64,000 bases of DNA from Pseudoalteromonas luteoviolacea B = ATCC 29581 (lineage in GTDB: Bacteria; Pseudomonadota; Gammaproteobacteria; Enterobacterales; Alteromonadaceae): assembly GCA_000333235.1 (NCBI GenBank), contig CAPN01000054.1:1-64000 (forward strand). Direction: 5' to 3'. Positions within the stretch are counted from its first letter, which is position 1. Every line of letters starts with the position of its first letter. Positions 26,004 to 35,600 of this stretch are shown piece after piece. The notes beneath the pieces are model-generated. The model was not told the origin of the DNA. It made no database searches and was given only the letters and a program-made list of their open reading frames with translations. Made by a program: the position numbers and the translations under genes.

Positions 26004-27125
26004 TTATTCTTGATGCCCAACGGCATACATGACGTAATCGTTATAACCAGTAATCACTTTAATGTAGCCACTTAGTGCTTCATCAAGTGCCAAATCCCCT
26101 GTATCTGCGATTAAGGGTCTGCCATTCAATGCTTTCAATTTTGTTTTGGTCGCTACAACGATAATGTTTTCTTTTCCGATAGTGCGAATAAGTGCAGGAC
26201 TCAACTGTTGATTCCCTCGCCCAAAAATATGGCCCTGTCCACCAATCAAGGTGATCACTAACTTAGTTGGTTTGTCTTTAATGGCTTCGAGTAGTTGTAA
26301 AGCAGTGAGATCCGATGCAATTAATTGCTGATCTTGAACTAAATCAACACCTAATAAAGTATTATCAAGCCCCATCTCTTCCATAATGGCCGCAACAGTA
26401 GAACCAGAGCCCATAATGTATTGTTCTTCTGATCCCATTTCTGAAATTACCCATGCCGCGATATCCGCAAGGACAAGTTCATCACTTTCTTTTCCGCCAT
26501 TTTTCACACTTTGAACATAACGAATTTCACTCGGCACTTGCATTTCACCGTAACGTTTCGCTTTTACTGTACCTTCACGAAATGCATTTTCATCAATATC
26601 CATAACATCAGCATCCGAAACGGTAACTAGTTCGCCATTAATCAACATCTCGACAACTCGCCCTGCTGCTTTTGGTGTAATGGCATAAACACCAGAATGA
26701 ATCTTACATCCTGCCGGGATCCCAAGCACAGCAATCGCGTCTTCAACGGCCGCGCATATATTACGCGCGGTACCATCACCACCGGCAAATAAAATCAGAT
26801 CGACACCAAGAGCCAACAATTGTTTCGCAACACATTCTGTATCTTGTGGGGTGGTTACAGCTGGGGTTTGGTAAATCACTTCTGTCGTGAATCCTAATGA
26901 TTTCGCAGTTTCCTCACCCATTGCGCCAGAAGCGGTATAAATAATGATGTCGTCTTGATGACCTATAAGCTGCTCTAAAGCCATTGCAGTGCGTTGATTT
27001 GACAACGGAATAGCACCTAATGCTAATGCCTTTTGGGTGGTGTCAGCACCATCACTGCCCTTAAGGGCAACGCTTCCACCTAATCCAGCAACAGGATTGA
27101 TAATTAAGCCAAGTTTAAACGGCAT
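26004..27125 (-). CDS. ATP-NAD kinase family protein
   Basis: The 373-residue protein starts with LGLIINPVAGLGGSVALKG, typical of the ATP-NAD kinase (AcoX-like) family, and has the GGDGT kinase motif in LFAGGDGTARN (about 128-138). Glycine-rich loops such as GSGSTVAAIMEEMG and LIGGQGHIFGRGNQQ follow. Members phosphorylate NAD or a related dinucleotide; the exact substrate here is not known, and a separate NadK elsewhere in the genome is expected. The ATG at 27125 is preferred because AGAGGAG lies upstream. It overlaps the end of epmC by 11 bp, so translational coupling is likely. Confidence 0.82.
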   Translation of the reverse strand: MPFKLGLIINPVAGLGGSVALKGSDGADTTQKALALGAIPLSNQRTAMALEQLIGHQDDIIIYTASGAMGEETAKSLGFTTEVIYQTPAVTTPQDTECVAKQLLALGVDLILFAGGDGTARNICAAVEDAIAVLGIPAGCKIHSGVYAITPKAAGRVVEMLINGELVTVSDADVMDIDENAFREGTVKAKRYGEMQVPSEIRYVQSVKNGGKESDELVLADIAAWVISEMGSEEQYIMGSGSTVAAIMEEMGLDNTLLGVDLVQDQQLIASDLTALQLLEAIKDKPTKLVITLIGGQGHIFGRGNQQLSPALIRTIGKENIIVVATKTKLKALNGRPLIADTGDLALDEALSGYIKVITGYNDYVMYAVGHQE

Positions 27126-27669
27126 TCTTAAACTCCTCTGGAAATGACCAAGCAAAGTGTGCCTCAGTTAAAGGCCAAGGCGTGTTATAAAAATCACTCA
27201 GTGCTTTTAACAATCTCGATGTTCGTTCGTTAAATCCATTTTTGATGAGTGTTAACAGCTTTTCATGCACTTTACTCTGAAATTGAAACCGACAAGTTTG
27301 TGCACCATTTAAATTATCGGCAGACACATTAAACGGAAAGCCTGCTGCGACACTCAATGCCCATTCAATCGCTTGCGGATGAACTTCTACTTTTTCAAAT
27401 TCAGCTTGTTTTGTTGCGTCTCGTCCGTCTGGGCAATACCAATAACCAAAATCGACGAGTTTTCGTCTTTGCTCTCCCGCAACAAGCCAATGCGAAATTT
27501 CATGTAATGCGCTTGCATAAAAGCCATGAGCAAATTCGATACGATGGTAGGCCACATTCTCATCGGCGGGTAAATATATCGGCTCATCAAACCCGCGGAT
27601 CAAACGCGTATTGTGTGACACGAAGAATGTCGTATCAAACACGGTAATGAGGTCATTTATTCGGTGCAT
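27115..27669 (-). CDS. epmC: Elongation factor P hydroxylase
   Basis: The 184-residue enzyme (formerly YfcM) hydroxylates the lysyl-lysine modification of EF-P in enterobacteria. The iron-binding motif HEISHWLVAGEQRR (about 56-69) is clear, and the fold also keeps YWYCPDGRDA and NGAQTCRFQFQSKVHE. It is the first gene of the epmC - ATP-NAD kinase - yfcL group. epmA and epmB are not in the window. Family assignment is firm; activity is by homology. Confidence 0.9.
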   Translation of the reverse strand: MHRINDLITVFDTTFFVSHNTRLIRGFDEPIYLPADENVAYHRIEFAHGFYASALHEISHWLVAGEQRRKLVDFGYWYCPDGRDATKQAEFEKVEVHPQAIEWALSVAAGFPFNVSADNLNGAQTCRFQFQSKVHEKLLTLIKNGFNERTSRLLKALSDFYNTPWPLTEAHFAWSFPEEFKNAV

Positions 27670-27757
27670 GAAGATTATACGAAGACGATACCAATTTATG
27701 GCATGCGATTGTACGGACTTTTAGTAAAGAAGTAAAAGTACTCGGTTATACGAGTGG

Positions 27758-29299
27758 TTAGGAGGCAATCCCTCGACTTGGATGGTTTTGAAATAAGTTT
27801 GCTTGATTTCGGCCCCTTTCCTTTGAAACATAGAGCGCTTTATCGGCGTTTTCTACTAATCCTTTTCCACTCACTAGTTCAGTCATAATATCAACTCCAG
27901 ACACTCCGATACTCAAGGTAAGACCAAAATGTTGAATCGACTTGTATTCGTGCACTAATCGCTGTGCTAGATAAATCGCACTTTGTGGATTAGTTTCAGG
28001 ACATATAATTAAGAACTCATCTCCTCCCCATCTCGCCACTAAATCGCTAGGACGTAAATTCGCCTCAAGAAACTCATATAATTGCACGAGCTGTTTATCG
28101 CCTTGCAAGTGACCATGGGTATCATTAAGTGATTTAAAATGATCTAAGTCGACTAGCATTACGGATATTTGGCGACCATACCGTTTTGCTCTTTCGATTT
28201 CTTCGGTGAGTATTTGGTCAAGATAACGTCGATTGAAAGCACCCGTTAAATGATCATGTTGTGCTTGACTCTCTAGGTATTTCTCTTTTCGCAAATCATG
28301 AATTACCGCGACGGTCATCTGATGAGACCCTACATGGGTATGGGCCAGCGCAAGCTCAACAGGCACTGACGCACCATCGCAATTGGTCGCAAACAAATCT
28401 CGATGTTGCCTTTTAAAGGCAGGGAATTTTTCAATGTCTGAAAACACTTCTCTAATATTATGAGGTGCTGCATGAGCATGATCCGGAAATAACGATTCAA
28501 CACGTAAACGTCGAAAGTCATTATGTGAATAACCAAATAGTGCACAAGCTGCTTGATTGACTTGTTTTACCTGCCCGAGCAAATCGAAGTAAATGATGGC
28601 ATCAGGCGTTGCATTGAATAACGCTTTTCGTTCTCTCAGCAGTCGCACCGTTACCCAAAGTGCGCCAAGGTTGAATAGTGCAGCAAAACTAAGTAATGGT
28701 ACAATTAACCAACCACCAGTTTGCGCGCGAGACACAATTACCTTCAAAAATCGTTTTTGATCGTATTGTGCCTCTATAAACGCCAGTGAAATATTTTGCC
28801 TAAGTACTGCAAACGCTTTTTCAGCAGGTTCATCATCGATTTTTATTAAAGCATCGAGTGCCGAGGGCGGTAATGCACGGCTAGTTGGTTCTGCAGCAAA
28901 ATGCAACATTTCAACGTATTGTTCTAACGTTGCTTTTATCACTTGAACAGCATGCTTTTCGGATAGGTTTAAATGACTTTGTTGCTCGAAGGTTTTCAGT
29001 GCAGAGCGAAGTTCAATAATTTCAATTTGCGCACGATCAAAGTAATGTTCTTCACGTCTCAATACATAATTTTTAAAATGATGAATTAAACCGTTATAGC
29101 CAAAATATTGCTCGAGTTGCGTAAGTAATTGCGATTTAGCTAACGCTTGCTCGGCATCGAGATGCCACGCTTGATTTAAACGATAGGTATCGTCCGAAAT
29201 TTTAGATGTCCATGCGAGTACTAACACGTTGACACAGACGGTCAAAATGACAACCGTTGCAACAATGTAGTAGATCCTTTTTTCCATTTCCGTCGACAT
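27758..29299 (-). CDS. Membrane PAS-GGDEF diguanylate cyclase
   Basis: The 513-residue protein has an N-terminal membrane helix (about 8-30), a periplasmic helical sensor region (about 31-200), a second membrane helix (about 205-225) and a PAS domain (about 230-340, DAIIYFDLLGQVKQVNQAACALFGY). The C-terminal GGDEF domain has an intact GGDEF site preceded by RPSD as an inhibitory site. It should synthesise cyclic-di-GMP in response to an unknown periplasmic or redox signal. An ATG four codons further in (MEKRIYYIV) is an alternative start; neither has a good ribosome-binding site. It lies 42 nt beyond the fadIJ terminator hairpin, so it may have its own promoter. Confidence 0.9.
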   Translation of the reverse strand: MSTEMEKRIYYIVATVVILTVCVNVLVLAWTSKISDDTYRLNQAWHLDAEQALAKSQLLTQLEQYFGYNGLIHHFKNYVLRREEHYFDRAQIEIIELRSALKTFEQQSHLNLSEKHAVQVIKATLEQYVEMLHFAAEPTSRALPPSALDALIKIDDEPAEKAFAVLRQNISLAFIEAQYDQKRFLKVIVSRAQTGGWLIVPLLSFAALFNLGALWVTVRLLRERKALFNATPDAIIYFDLLGQVKQVNQAACALFGYSHNDFRRLRVESLFPDHAHAAPHNIREVFSDIEKFPAFKRQHRDLFATNCDGASVPVELALAHTHVGSHQMTVAVIHDLRKEKYLESQAQHDHLTGAFNRRYLDQILTEEIERAKRYGRQISVMLVDLDHFKSLNDTHGHLQGDKQLVQLYEFLEANLRPSDLVARWGGDEFLIICPETNPQSAIYLAQRLVHEYKSIQHFGLTLSIGVSGVDIMTELVSGKGLVENADKALYVSKERGRNQANLFQNHPSRGIAS

Positions 29300-29340
29300 A
29301 ATTTAGAAATTATTACTATAAGTGTAGTCGACACTTACGA

Positions 29341-29372
29341 AAAAAGCATAAAAGCCGCATTACAGCGGCTTA
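29341..29372 (-). terminator. Terminator of the fadIJ operon
   Basis: On the minus strand aagccgc/gcggctt forms a 7-bp stem with a 6-nt loop, followed by TTTATGCTTTTTT. It lies about 100 nt beyond the fadJ stop. Confidence 0.75.
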
Positions 29373-29469
29373 CAAAGAAAAACTTAGGCAAAAGTAAAGC
29401 TTTCACCTAATGTACCCAAGTTACCTAAAGATACTTATTCAGCAAGATTTTGAGGTGTCTAGGTCTATA

Positions 29470-31566
29470 CTAATAGTATTGCTTACCCGTTTCAGCCATT
29501 AACATTAGTGGTTCTGCTGGTGCAAAGACTGGGTTTTCTGTTGCAAATGTTGATAACTCAGAACACACCTTGTTAATTCCACGTTTGTCCATGTAGCTAA
29601 ATGGGCCACCTAAGAATGGTGGGAAGCCGATACCAAAAATAGCACCAATATCACCGTCACGTGCAGATGCAATGATCCCTTCATCTAAACACCGAGCAGC
29701 CTCATTGAGCATTTGCGCAACACAGCGATTAGCGATTTCTTGTTTATTTAATCGAGGCGAAACGCTGACACCAAGCAGTTCGTATACTGATTCGTCAACT
29801 TTTTTGCCATTTTGCTCGTATTTATAAAAGCCACGACCTGTTTTACGGCCAAGACGCTTGGCGTCGATTAAACGACTAAAGGCATCTGGCGCTTTGAATC
29901 GCTCCCCAAGTTCTTTTTCAAGAATAGGAGCAATCTTTGAACCAATGTCTATACCCACTTCATCAAGTAACGCAAGTGGCCCTACAGGGAAGCCAAATTC
30001 GACTAGCGCAGCATCGATCTTTTCGATTGGCTCACCAGCAAGCAGCAAATTAGCGGCTTCATTAACATAAGGTGCTAAAATTCGGTTGACGTAAAAGCCC
30101 GCTTTATCTTTGACCACAATTGGCGTTTTACCCTGTTTACGGGCAAACTCAACCGTACGAGCAATCGTTTCTTCACTCGTTCCTTCGTGCGGAATAATCT
30201 CTACTAGGGGCATTTTTTCAACCGGAGAGAAATAATGTAGACCGATTACATTCTCTGGTCGTGTCGCTTCTTGTGCAATCTGAGCGATCGGCAAAGACGA
30301 TGTGTTACTAGCGAAAATGGTGTGTTCACCACATTCTTTTTCGATATCTGCAACCATTGATTGCTTTAATTTCAAGTCTTCGAAAACCGCTTCAATCACC
30401 AGATCCATGTGTTTAAAACCGCTATAATCGATCGCCCCGGTAATACGGTTCATCGCAAGCTGCAGCTCAGCTTTGCTCATGATTTTGCGCTTTTGACGCT
30501 TACTTAAAATTTTGTAACTGTAATTCAACGCATTACTAATGCCTTGGTGCGCGACATCTTTAATACGAACAGGAACACCTGCTTTCACCGCACTAACATG
30601 GGCAATACCAGCCCCCATTAATCCACCACCGAGTACCGCAACACGAGCGGTTTTAGGTGCTTCTGCGCTTTTCCACTCTTTTTTCATTTCAGTGGTTGCA
30701 AAGAAAATACCGCGTAACGATTTAGACACATCGCTCATCACAAGATCAGCAAAGCCTTCTGCTTCTGTCTTGTAGGCTTTTAGTTCATCCAGCTCCACCG
30801 ATGCACGGACTGCTTTAATAATCGCTAAAGGTGCAGGATAATGACCACCTGTCTTACTCAATACATTTTCTTCTGCTTTTTTGAAGATGATGTGTCGACC
30901 AAACGGATTCGACTCTAGCAATTGAGACAACTTATCTAACATTGGTTTTCGAGGTTTTGGTTTACCACCACGCGCCAAACGAACCGCTACATCGAGCAAA
31001 ATACTCTGAGGGACAGTATCATCGACCAAGCCTGCTTTTTTCGCTTGCTTTGCAAATACTTGCTTACCCGTCAACATCCACTCTAGGGCTTTTTGAATGC
31101 CAACGAGTTTTGGTAAACGTTGAGTGCCACCACCACCTGGTAAAAGGCCTAATTGCACTTCAGGCAAACCTAATTTCGTAATGGTATCTGTTGTACAAAC
31201 TCGATAATCACAGGCCAAAGCAAATTCTAAACCACCACCTAACGCTGCACCGTGAATAGCTGCAACGGTTGGAAAAGGCAGCTTCTTCATTTCAAAAAAG
31301 GCTTTTTGGCACATTTCAGACAGTGCCAATGCATCATCGCGTGTTTTCGCACTGTCGAGCATTTTAATGTCTGCACCAGCAATAAAGTTATCCGCTTTAT
31401 CACTAATAAACACTAAGCCTGTCACGTCATCATTTTTACTTTGTGTAATAATTTCAGCGAGATCGCCTGCAAAACTATCACGTAACGTATTCATTTTTTC
31501 GCCTGGCACATCAATAGTGACAATGGCCACACGGTAGTCGTTTAATTCGTACTTAAATACCGACAT
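29470..31566 (-). CDS. fadJ: Fatty acid oxidation complex subunit alpha (FadJ)
   Basis: The 698-residue multifunctional enzyme combines enoyl-CoA hydratase and 3-hydroxyacyl-CoA dehydrogenase activities of beta-oxidation. The hydratase half carries AAIHGAALGGGLEFALACDYR (about 97-117) and LPEVQLGLLPGGGGTQRLP, with its catalytic glutamates. The dehydrogenase half begins with VAVLGGGLMGAGIAH (about 313) and has the catalytic histidine in GLHYFSPVEKMPLVE. The start is the ATG at 31566, which overlaps the fadI stop as TAATG; a longer frame reading back into fadI is not used. The fadI-fadJ pairing and the 698-residue length favour FadJ over FadB. Confidence 0.94.
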   Translation of the reverse strand: MSVFKYELNDYRVAIVTIDVPGEKMNTLRDSFAGDLAEIITQSKNDDVTGLVFISDKADNFIAGADIKMLDSAKTRDDALALSEMCQKAFFEMKKLPFPTVAAIHGAALGGGLEFALACDYRVCTTDTITKLGLPEVQLGLLPGGGGTQRLPKLVGIQKALEWMLTGKQVFAKQAKKAGLVDDTVPQSILLDVAVRLARGGKPKPRKPMLDKLSQLLESNPFGRHIIFKKAEENVLSKTGGHYPAPLAIIKAVRASVELDELKAYKTEAEGFADLVMSDVSKSLRGIFFATTEMKKEWKSAEAPKTARVAVLGGGLMGAGIAHVSAVKAGVPVRIKDVAHQGISNALNYSYKILSKRQKRKIMSKAELQLAMNRITGAIDYSGFKHMDLVIEAVFEDLKLKQSMVADIEKECGEHTIFASNTSSLPIAQIAQEATRPENVIGLHYFSPVEKMPLVEIIPHEGTSEETIARTVEFARKQGKTPIVVKDKAGFYVNRILAPYVNEAANLLLAGEPIEKIDAALVEFGFPVGPLALLDEVGIDIGSKIAPILEKELGERFKAPDAFSRLIDAKRLGRKTGRGFYKYEQNGKKVDESVYELLGVSVSPRLNKQEIANRCVAQMLNEAARCLDEGIIASARDGDIGAIFGIGFPPFLGGPFSYMDKRGINKVCSELSTFATENPVFAPAEPLMLMAETGKQYY

Positions 31567-32876
31567 TATGCACTCTCCAATACAAACGCTGCGCCTAAAC
31601 CACCTGCAGCACAAGCAGTAGTTAACCCAAGACCGCCACCACGACGTTTTAATTCAAATAACGTTTGTGTGATCAATCGCGCGCCAGTTGCTGCAAACGG
31701 GTGCCCATAAGCTAAAGATCCACCATTTACATTGAACTTACTCATGTCAATTTCACCAATCGCTTTGCTGCGGCCAAGTTGCTCTTGCGCGAACTTATCC
31801 GATGCAAACATTTTCATGTTTGCTAACGTTTGAGCAGCAAATGCTTCATGCATTTCGATTAAGTCTAAATCTTGCAGCGTAATTCCAGCACGATCGAGCG
31901 CGATAGGCGTAGAGTGAGCAGGACCCATTAACATGTCATCGTAAACGCCAATAGCCGAAAAACCGAAACTACGAATGTAGCCTAAAATTTCGTAACCAAG
32001 CGCCTTTGCCTTGCTTTCACTCATCAGTAATACTGCAGCCGCACCATCGGTTAGTGGCGTAGCGTTAGCCGCTGTTACCGAGCCATGTTGACGATCAAAT
32101 ACCGGTTTTAATTTCGCATAGCTCTCTAAAACAGAGTTTTCGCGAATGTTGTTGTCTTTGTCGATAAAGCTCTTGTATGGCTCAACATGCGCAGCCATCA
32201 CTTCGTCTTTTAATAAACCTTCTGACCACGCTTTTGCCGCAAGCGTGTGCGAGCGATGTGCTAATGCATCTTGATCTGCACGGCTGATGCTGTGAGTTTT
32301 AGCCATTTGCTCCGCAGTTTGACCCATTGACAAGCCCGTTGAATACTCTGCAACGGCTGGAGGAACGGGCATTAAATCTTTAAAACGTAACTTTTTCAGA
32401 ATGTTAAAACGTTGGCCCAAAGTACGCGCTTTATTTAAATCAACTAAACTACCGGCTAATTTTTTACTGACGCCAATTGGCAACACAGACGACGAGTCAG
32501 CGCCACCAGCAACACCAACATTTACACTGCCAGCAATAATAGACTCCGCAACGTTTGCAATCGCTTGGAAGCTAGTCGCACAAGCACGAGACACGGAATA
32601 CGCATCAACAGACACAGGCATCCCAGTACCTAAAACGATTTCGCGCGCAATATTTGGCGCTTCAGGCATTTGCACAACTTGACCAAAAACGACTTGATCG
32701 ATCTCTTTTTTGTCGATGTTTAGACGCTCTAGCATCTCGTTAACCACCAACTTACCTAAATCCACCGCAGGAACATGATGAAAAGCCGTTGCTTGTTTGG
32801 CAAATGGCGTACGCAGTCCTGAAACTACCGCGATGCGGTCGCCTTTTCTTGTTTTTAATATATTTTGTTCAGACAT
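31566..32876 (-). CDS. fadI: 3-ketoacyl-CoA thiolase FadI
   Basis: The 436-residue thiolase cleaves 3-ketoacyl-CoA in beta-oxidation. The nucleophile is Cys99 in SRACATSF. The C-terminal active-site motifs are [19 protein letters not shown] (with catalytic His) and [12 protein letters not shown] (second Cys). The extended N-terminus [18 protein letters not shown] and the total length are typical of FadI, not FadA (about 390 residues). It is first in the fadIJ operon. A FadR-like palindrome lies 18-33 bp upstream of the ATG, so repression lifted by long-chain acyl-CoA is the likely control. Confidence 0.94.
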   Translation of the reverse strand: MSEQNILKTRKGDRIAVVSGLRTPFAKQATAFHHVPAVDLGKLVVNEMLERLNIDKKEIDQVVFGQVVQMPEAPNIAREIVLGTGMPVSVDAYSVSRACATSFQAIANVAESIIAGSVNVGVAGGADSSSVLPIGVSKKLAGSLVDLNKARTLGQRFNILKKLRFKDLMPVPPAVAEYSTGLSMGQTAEQMAKTHSISRADQDALAHRSHTLAAKAWSEGLLKDEVMAAHVEPYKSFIDKDNNIRENSVLESYAKLKPVFDRQHGSVTAANATPLTDGAAAVLLMSESKAKALGYEILGYIRSFGFSAIGVYDDMLMGPAHSTPIALDRAGITLQDLDLIEMHEAFAAQTLANMKMFASDKFAQEQLGRSKAIGEIDMSKFNVNGGSLAYGHPFAATGARLITQTLFELKRRGGGLGLTTACAAGGLGAAFVLESA

Positions 32877-32894
32877 TAAATTTCTCTCCCGTAG

Positions 32895-32909
32895 ACAGGT
32901 CTGACCTGT
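32895..32909. promoter_or_regulatory. FadR-like operator in the fadI leader
   Basis: acaggtctgacctgt is a perfect 7-bp inverted repeat around one central T. It contains GGTCNGACC, the core of the FadR operator of enterobacteria and vibrios (flanks CT..AG differ). Its place just before the fadI start fits repression. The regulator gene is not in the window. Confidence 0.65.
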
Positions 32910-33241
32910 TGGTTTTCCTCGATTCTAAACAACCCAACGCATAAAGCCAATAGCAAATCGTATTTTGCTCAAAATTACACCATGTCTTCGTGCTGCTCCT
33001 CAACCTTAGGTCAAATAAAAAGCAATTGAATTATAGACGAAAATTATTTCTGAACTTTCTTATTTTTGTCTGTCTAAAACAACACAATAGGCAAAAGAGC
33101 TTGCGCCAAGCATACAACAATGTACGCCTGAACCGCTTGAATTTTCCAGATAATGCCCCCATATTGCTGTCATTATTTTGTGTTGCAACGGCAATAAGCT
33201 CTGTCGTCGATTTAATTTGTCACAACAAGGACAATTCTCAA
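32910..33241. other. Divergent promoter region between fadI and the moxR operon
   Basis: This 332-bp stretch holds the fadI promoter (-) and the promoter of the eight-gene moxR operon (+). The moxR frame is open upstream to 32990, but the composition and lack of a start signal argue against a longer protein. No other gene is seen. Confidence 0.5.
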
Positions 33242-34198
33242 ATGGCTGTAAATAAATTTATCGAACTAAAACAGTATTTAGACACACAAATTATTGGTCA
33301 ACCGGCTTTAACAGAAGCGTTACTTGTTGCGCTTTTAGCTGATGGTCACTTGTTAGTTGAAGGCCCGCCGGGTCTCGCCAAGACACGAGCGGTCAATGCA
33401 TTAGCAAAAGGGGTGGAGGGCAACTTCCAACGCGTACAGTTCACGCCAGATCTGCTGCCGTCAGACATCACAGGCACCGATATTTACCGCCAGCAAACCA
33501 GTGAATTCGTCTTTGAAAAAGGCCCGCTTTTCCATAATTTGATTCTAGCGGATGAAATTAACCGAGCTCCCGCTAAAGTCCAATCTGCACTTTTAGAAGC
33601 GATGGCAGAACGACAAATTACCGTAGGTAAAAATACCTACAAGCTGCCTGAACTGTTTATGGTTATGGCAACGCAAAACCCCCTTGAACAAGAAGGTACA
33701 TACCCGCTGCCAGAAGCTCAGCTTGACCGTTTTTTAATGCACCTTAACATTGATTATCCCAAAGCCGAAACAGAGCTTGCGATATTACGATTAACACGCG
33801 GAGAAGCGCTTCAAGAGCAAGTTGTGCAATTTGATCCCATCACACAATCGGAATTATTTGCTGCGCGAAAAGCGGTATTATCGATGCATCTAGCTGAGCC
33901 GGTAGAACGTTATTTGGTGGAACTGATCATTGCCACTCGCGAAGCAAAGAAACTGGATGATGAACTTGCGGCTTGGCTAGAGTTCGGAGCAAGTCCTCGA
34001 GCCACGATTGCGCTAGACAAATGTGCACGAGCACATGCATGGTTGCAAGGTCGTGACTTTGTCACACCACAAGACGTTCAAGCCGTCGCCGCAAATGTAC
34101 TGCGTCACCGTATTATTCTAAGTTACGAAGCCCAAGCCGATGGGGTGAGTAAAGATCACGTTATCGCCAAAATTCTTCAACTCGTTCCTGCGCCATAA
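33242..34198 (+). CDS. MoxR-family AAA+ ATPase
   Basis: The 318-residue ATPase has Walker A GPPGLAKT (about 42-49), Walker B and sensor region LILADEINRAPAKVQSALLEAMAE (about 100-123) and the MoxR-typical MATQNPLEQEGTYPLPEAQLDRF. The lid domain follows with GASPRATIALDKCARA. MoxR proteins act with VWA-domain partners as chaperone-like remodelling systems. It leads a run of genes with 3-bp to overlapping junctions (DUF58, DUF4381, two VWA proteins, BatD), the classic MoxR/Bat cluster. The ATG at 33242 is chosen, with AAGGA 11 nt upstream; the frame upstream of it is open but looks non-coding. Confidence 0.93.
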   Translation: MAVNKFIELKQYLDTQIIGQPALTEALLVALLADGHLLVEGPPGLAKTRAVNALAKGVEGNFQRVQFTPDLLPSDITGTDIYRQQTSEFVFEKGPLFHNLILADEINRAPAKVQSALLEAMAERQITVGKNTYKLPELFMVMATQNPLEQEGTYPLPEAQLDRFLMHLNIDYPKAETELAILRLTRGEALQEQVVQFDPITQSELFAARKAVLSMHLAEPVERYLVELIIATREAKKLDDELAAWLEFGASPRATIALDKCARAHAWLQGRDFVTPQDVQAVAANVLRHRIILSYEAQADGVSKDHVIAKILQLVPAP

Positions 34199-34201
34199 AC
34201 A

Positions 34202-35146
34202 ATGAAACAAGCCAATCTACACATTCAAACTTGGATGCGTGATGCCCACTGCCATGGCGCAGAACTGAGTTTAAAAGAGCTGCTTTACTACAAGCGCAAA
34301 GCTGCTCTGTTGTCACTTGCGCCAGCAAAAAAGCAGAACAATGTGTCTGCGGGTCAATATCTAGCCCCACAAAAAGGCCGTGGTATGGAGTTTGCCGAAG
34401 TACGCCAATATCAATATGGTGATGACATTCGCTCGATTGATTGGCGGGTTACGGCTCGCACTGGCGAAGCGCACACTAAGCTTTTTCAAGAAGAGAAAGA
34501 GCGCCCTGTCTTTGTTTTTACTGATCTCTCATCGAGTATGTTTTTTGGGAGTCAATTGCTATTCAAATCCGTTCAAGCCTGTCATATCAGCGCCTTGCTA
34601 GCATGGTCTGCGAGTATGCGCGGAGATAGACTTGGTGGCGTGGTATTTTCCGAATTTGGTCATCATGAACTTAAACCAACCGCGCGTGATAAAGGCGTGC
34701 TCGCGCTTTGTCATCAATTAGTCGATATACATCAACAAGCCTTGCTGAATCGCGAGCAAACTGCACCAAGTAAATTTGCCGACAATCTAAAGCGACTAGG
34801 CCATTTAGCCAAACCAGGCAGCTTGGTTTACTTAGTGTCAGACTTTAGTCAACTGGATGACTCAAGCTTTAAACAGTTAGAACGATTAGCAAGGCATTGT
34901 GAATTAATTGGCTGCCAAGTTAGCGACCCTTTCGAGCATCAACTTCCTGCCTATCAAGATGCCATAAAGGTCACTGCGGGCGACAATAATTGGACGCTTC
35001 CTTTAATGGATAACGCGTTTCGCCATCGCTATGCACAGCAGGCGCAACAACAATTTCAACTCAGACTAGAGCGTCTGCGTCGCACCGGTATGCAAATGCG
35101 CAGTTTTAATAGTGCTGTGCCACTTGAACAACAGTTGCTGAGGTAG
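34202..35146 (+). CDS. DUF58 domain protein of the MoxR cluster
   Basis: The 314-residue protein has the DUF58 core, GMEFAEVRQYQYGDDIRSIDWRVTART (about 60-86), followed by a VWA-like part with a DLSSSM site (FVFTDLSSSMFFGSQ) in place of the MIDAS DxSxS. DUF58 proteins are constant partners of MoxR ATPases and may bridge them to VWA proteins. The ATG comes 3 nt after the moxR stop, so translation is coupled. There is no signal peptide or membrane helix; a cytosolic place is inferred. Confidence 0.88.
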   Translation: MKQANLHIQTWMRDAHCHGAELSLKELLYYKRKAALLSLAPAKKQNNVSAGQYLAPQKGRGMEFAEVRQYQYGDDIRSIDWRVTARTGEAHTKLFQEEKERPVFVFTDLSSSMFFGSQLLFKSVQACHISALLAWSASMRGDRLGGVVFSEFGHHELKPTARDKGVLALCHQLVDIHQQALLNREQTAPSKFADNLKRLGHLAKPGSLVYLVSDFSQLDDSSFKQLERLARHCELIGCQVSDPFEHQLPAYQDAIKVTAGDNNWTLPLMDNAFRHRYAQQAQQQFQLRLERLRRTGMQMRSFNSAVPLEQQLLR

Positions 35147-35150
35147 TTAG

Positions 35151-35600
35151 ATGCAATCTTCACCACTTGCCGCATTAAAGGATGTGATCCCACCAAGTGA
35201 AGTCAGTTGGTGGCCGCTCTCTGTGCTTGCTTGGGCAACCCTTATCGGGATCCTAATATTTATCATTCTTGTCACTTTTTGGCTCTATCGCCGCCATCAA
35301 TTTGGCTTGGCAAAACGCGAGGCTATCGAATTGGCAAAAGAGAGTCAAAATGATGCTTTAATACTTCATAGCTTATTAAAAAGACTAATGAAACACTACT
35401 ACGGTGCCGAGTTTACTACCCTGCCCAGCCCACAATGGACTGATGCACTGGAGCACCTCACTAAGCAGCGCTTTACCCTAGATGAGATTAACTCATTGTA
35501 TAGTTCAACTCCAGACGCTGAACTTAATCAAAAACTCATGGCTGCAATAAAGCGATTTAAACTTCGTGACTCACTAGTTAAGGAGGTATACGGTGTTTGA
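35151..35600 (+). CDS. DUF4381 small membrane protein of the MoxR cluster
   Basis: The 149-residue protein has one membrane segment near the N-terminus (about 24-44, LAWATLIGILIFIILVTFWLY), preceded by LKDVIPPSEVSWWP, a DUF4381 hallmark. A cytoplasmic helical region follows with LLHSLLKRLMKHYYG-like sequence. It starts 4 nt after the DUF58 stop and ends 8 nt inside the next gene. Members occur between DUF58 and BatA-type genes in gammaproteobacteria; the role is unknown. Confidence 0.85.
   Translation: MQSSPLAALKDVIPPSEVSWWPLSVLAWATLIGILIFIILVTFWLYRRHQFGLAKREAIELAKESQNDALILHSLLKRLMKHYYGAEFTTLPSPQWTDALEHLTKQRFTLDEINSLYSSTPDAELNQKLMAAIKRFKLRDSLVKEVYGV

Noticed and set aside
32990-33241. Longer N-terminus for the MoxR ATPase
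   Set aside because: The extra 84 residues have no similarity to MoxR proteins, and the ATG at 33242 gives the expected family start.
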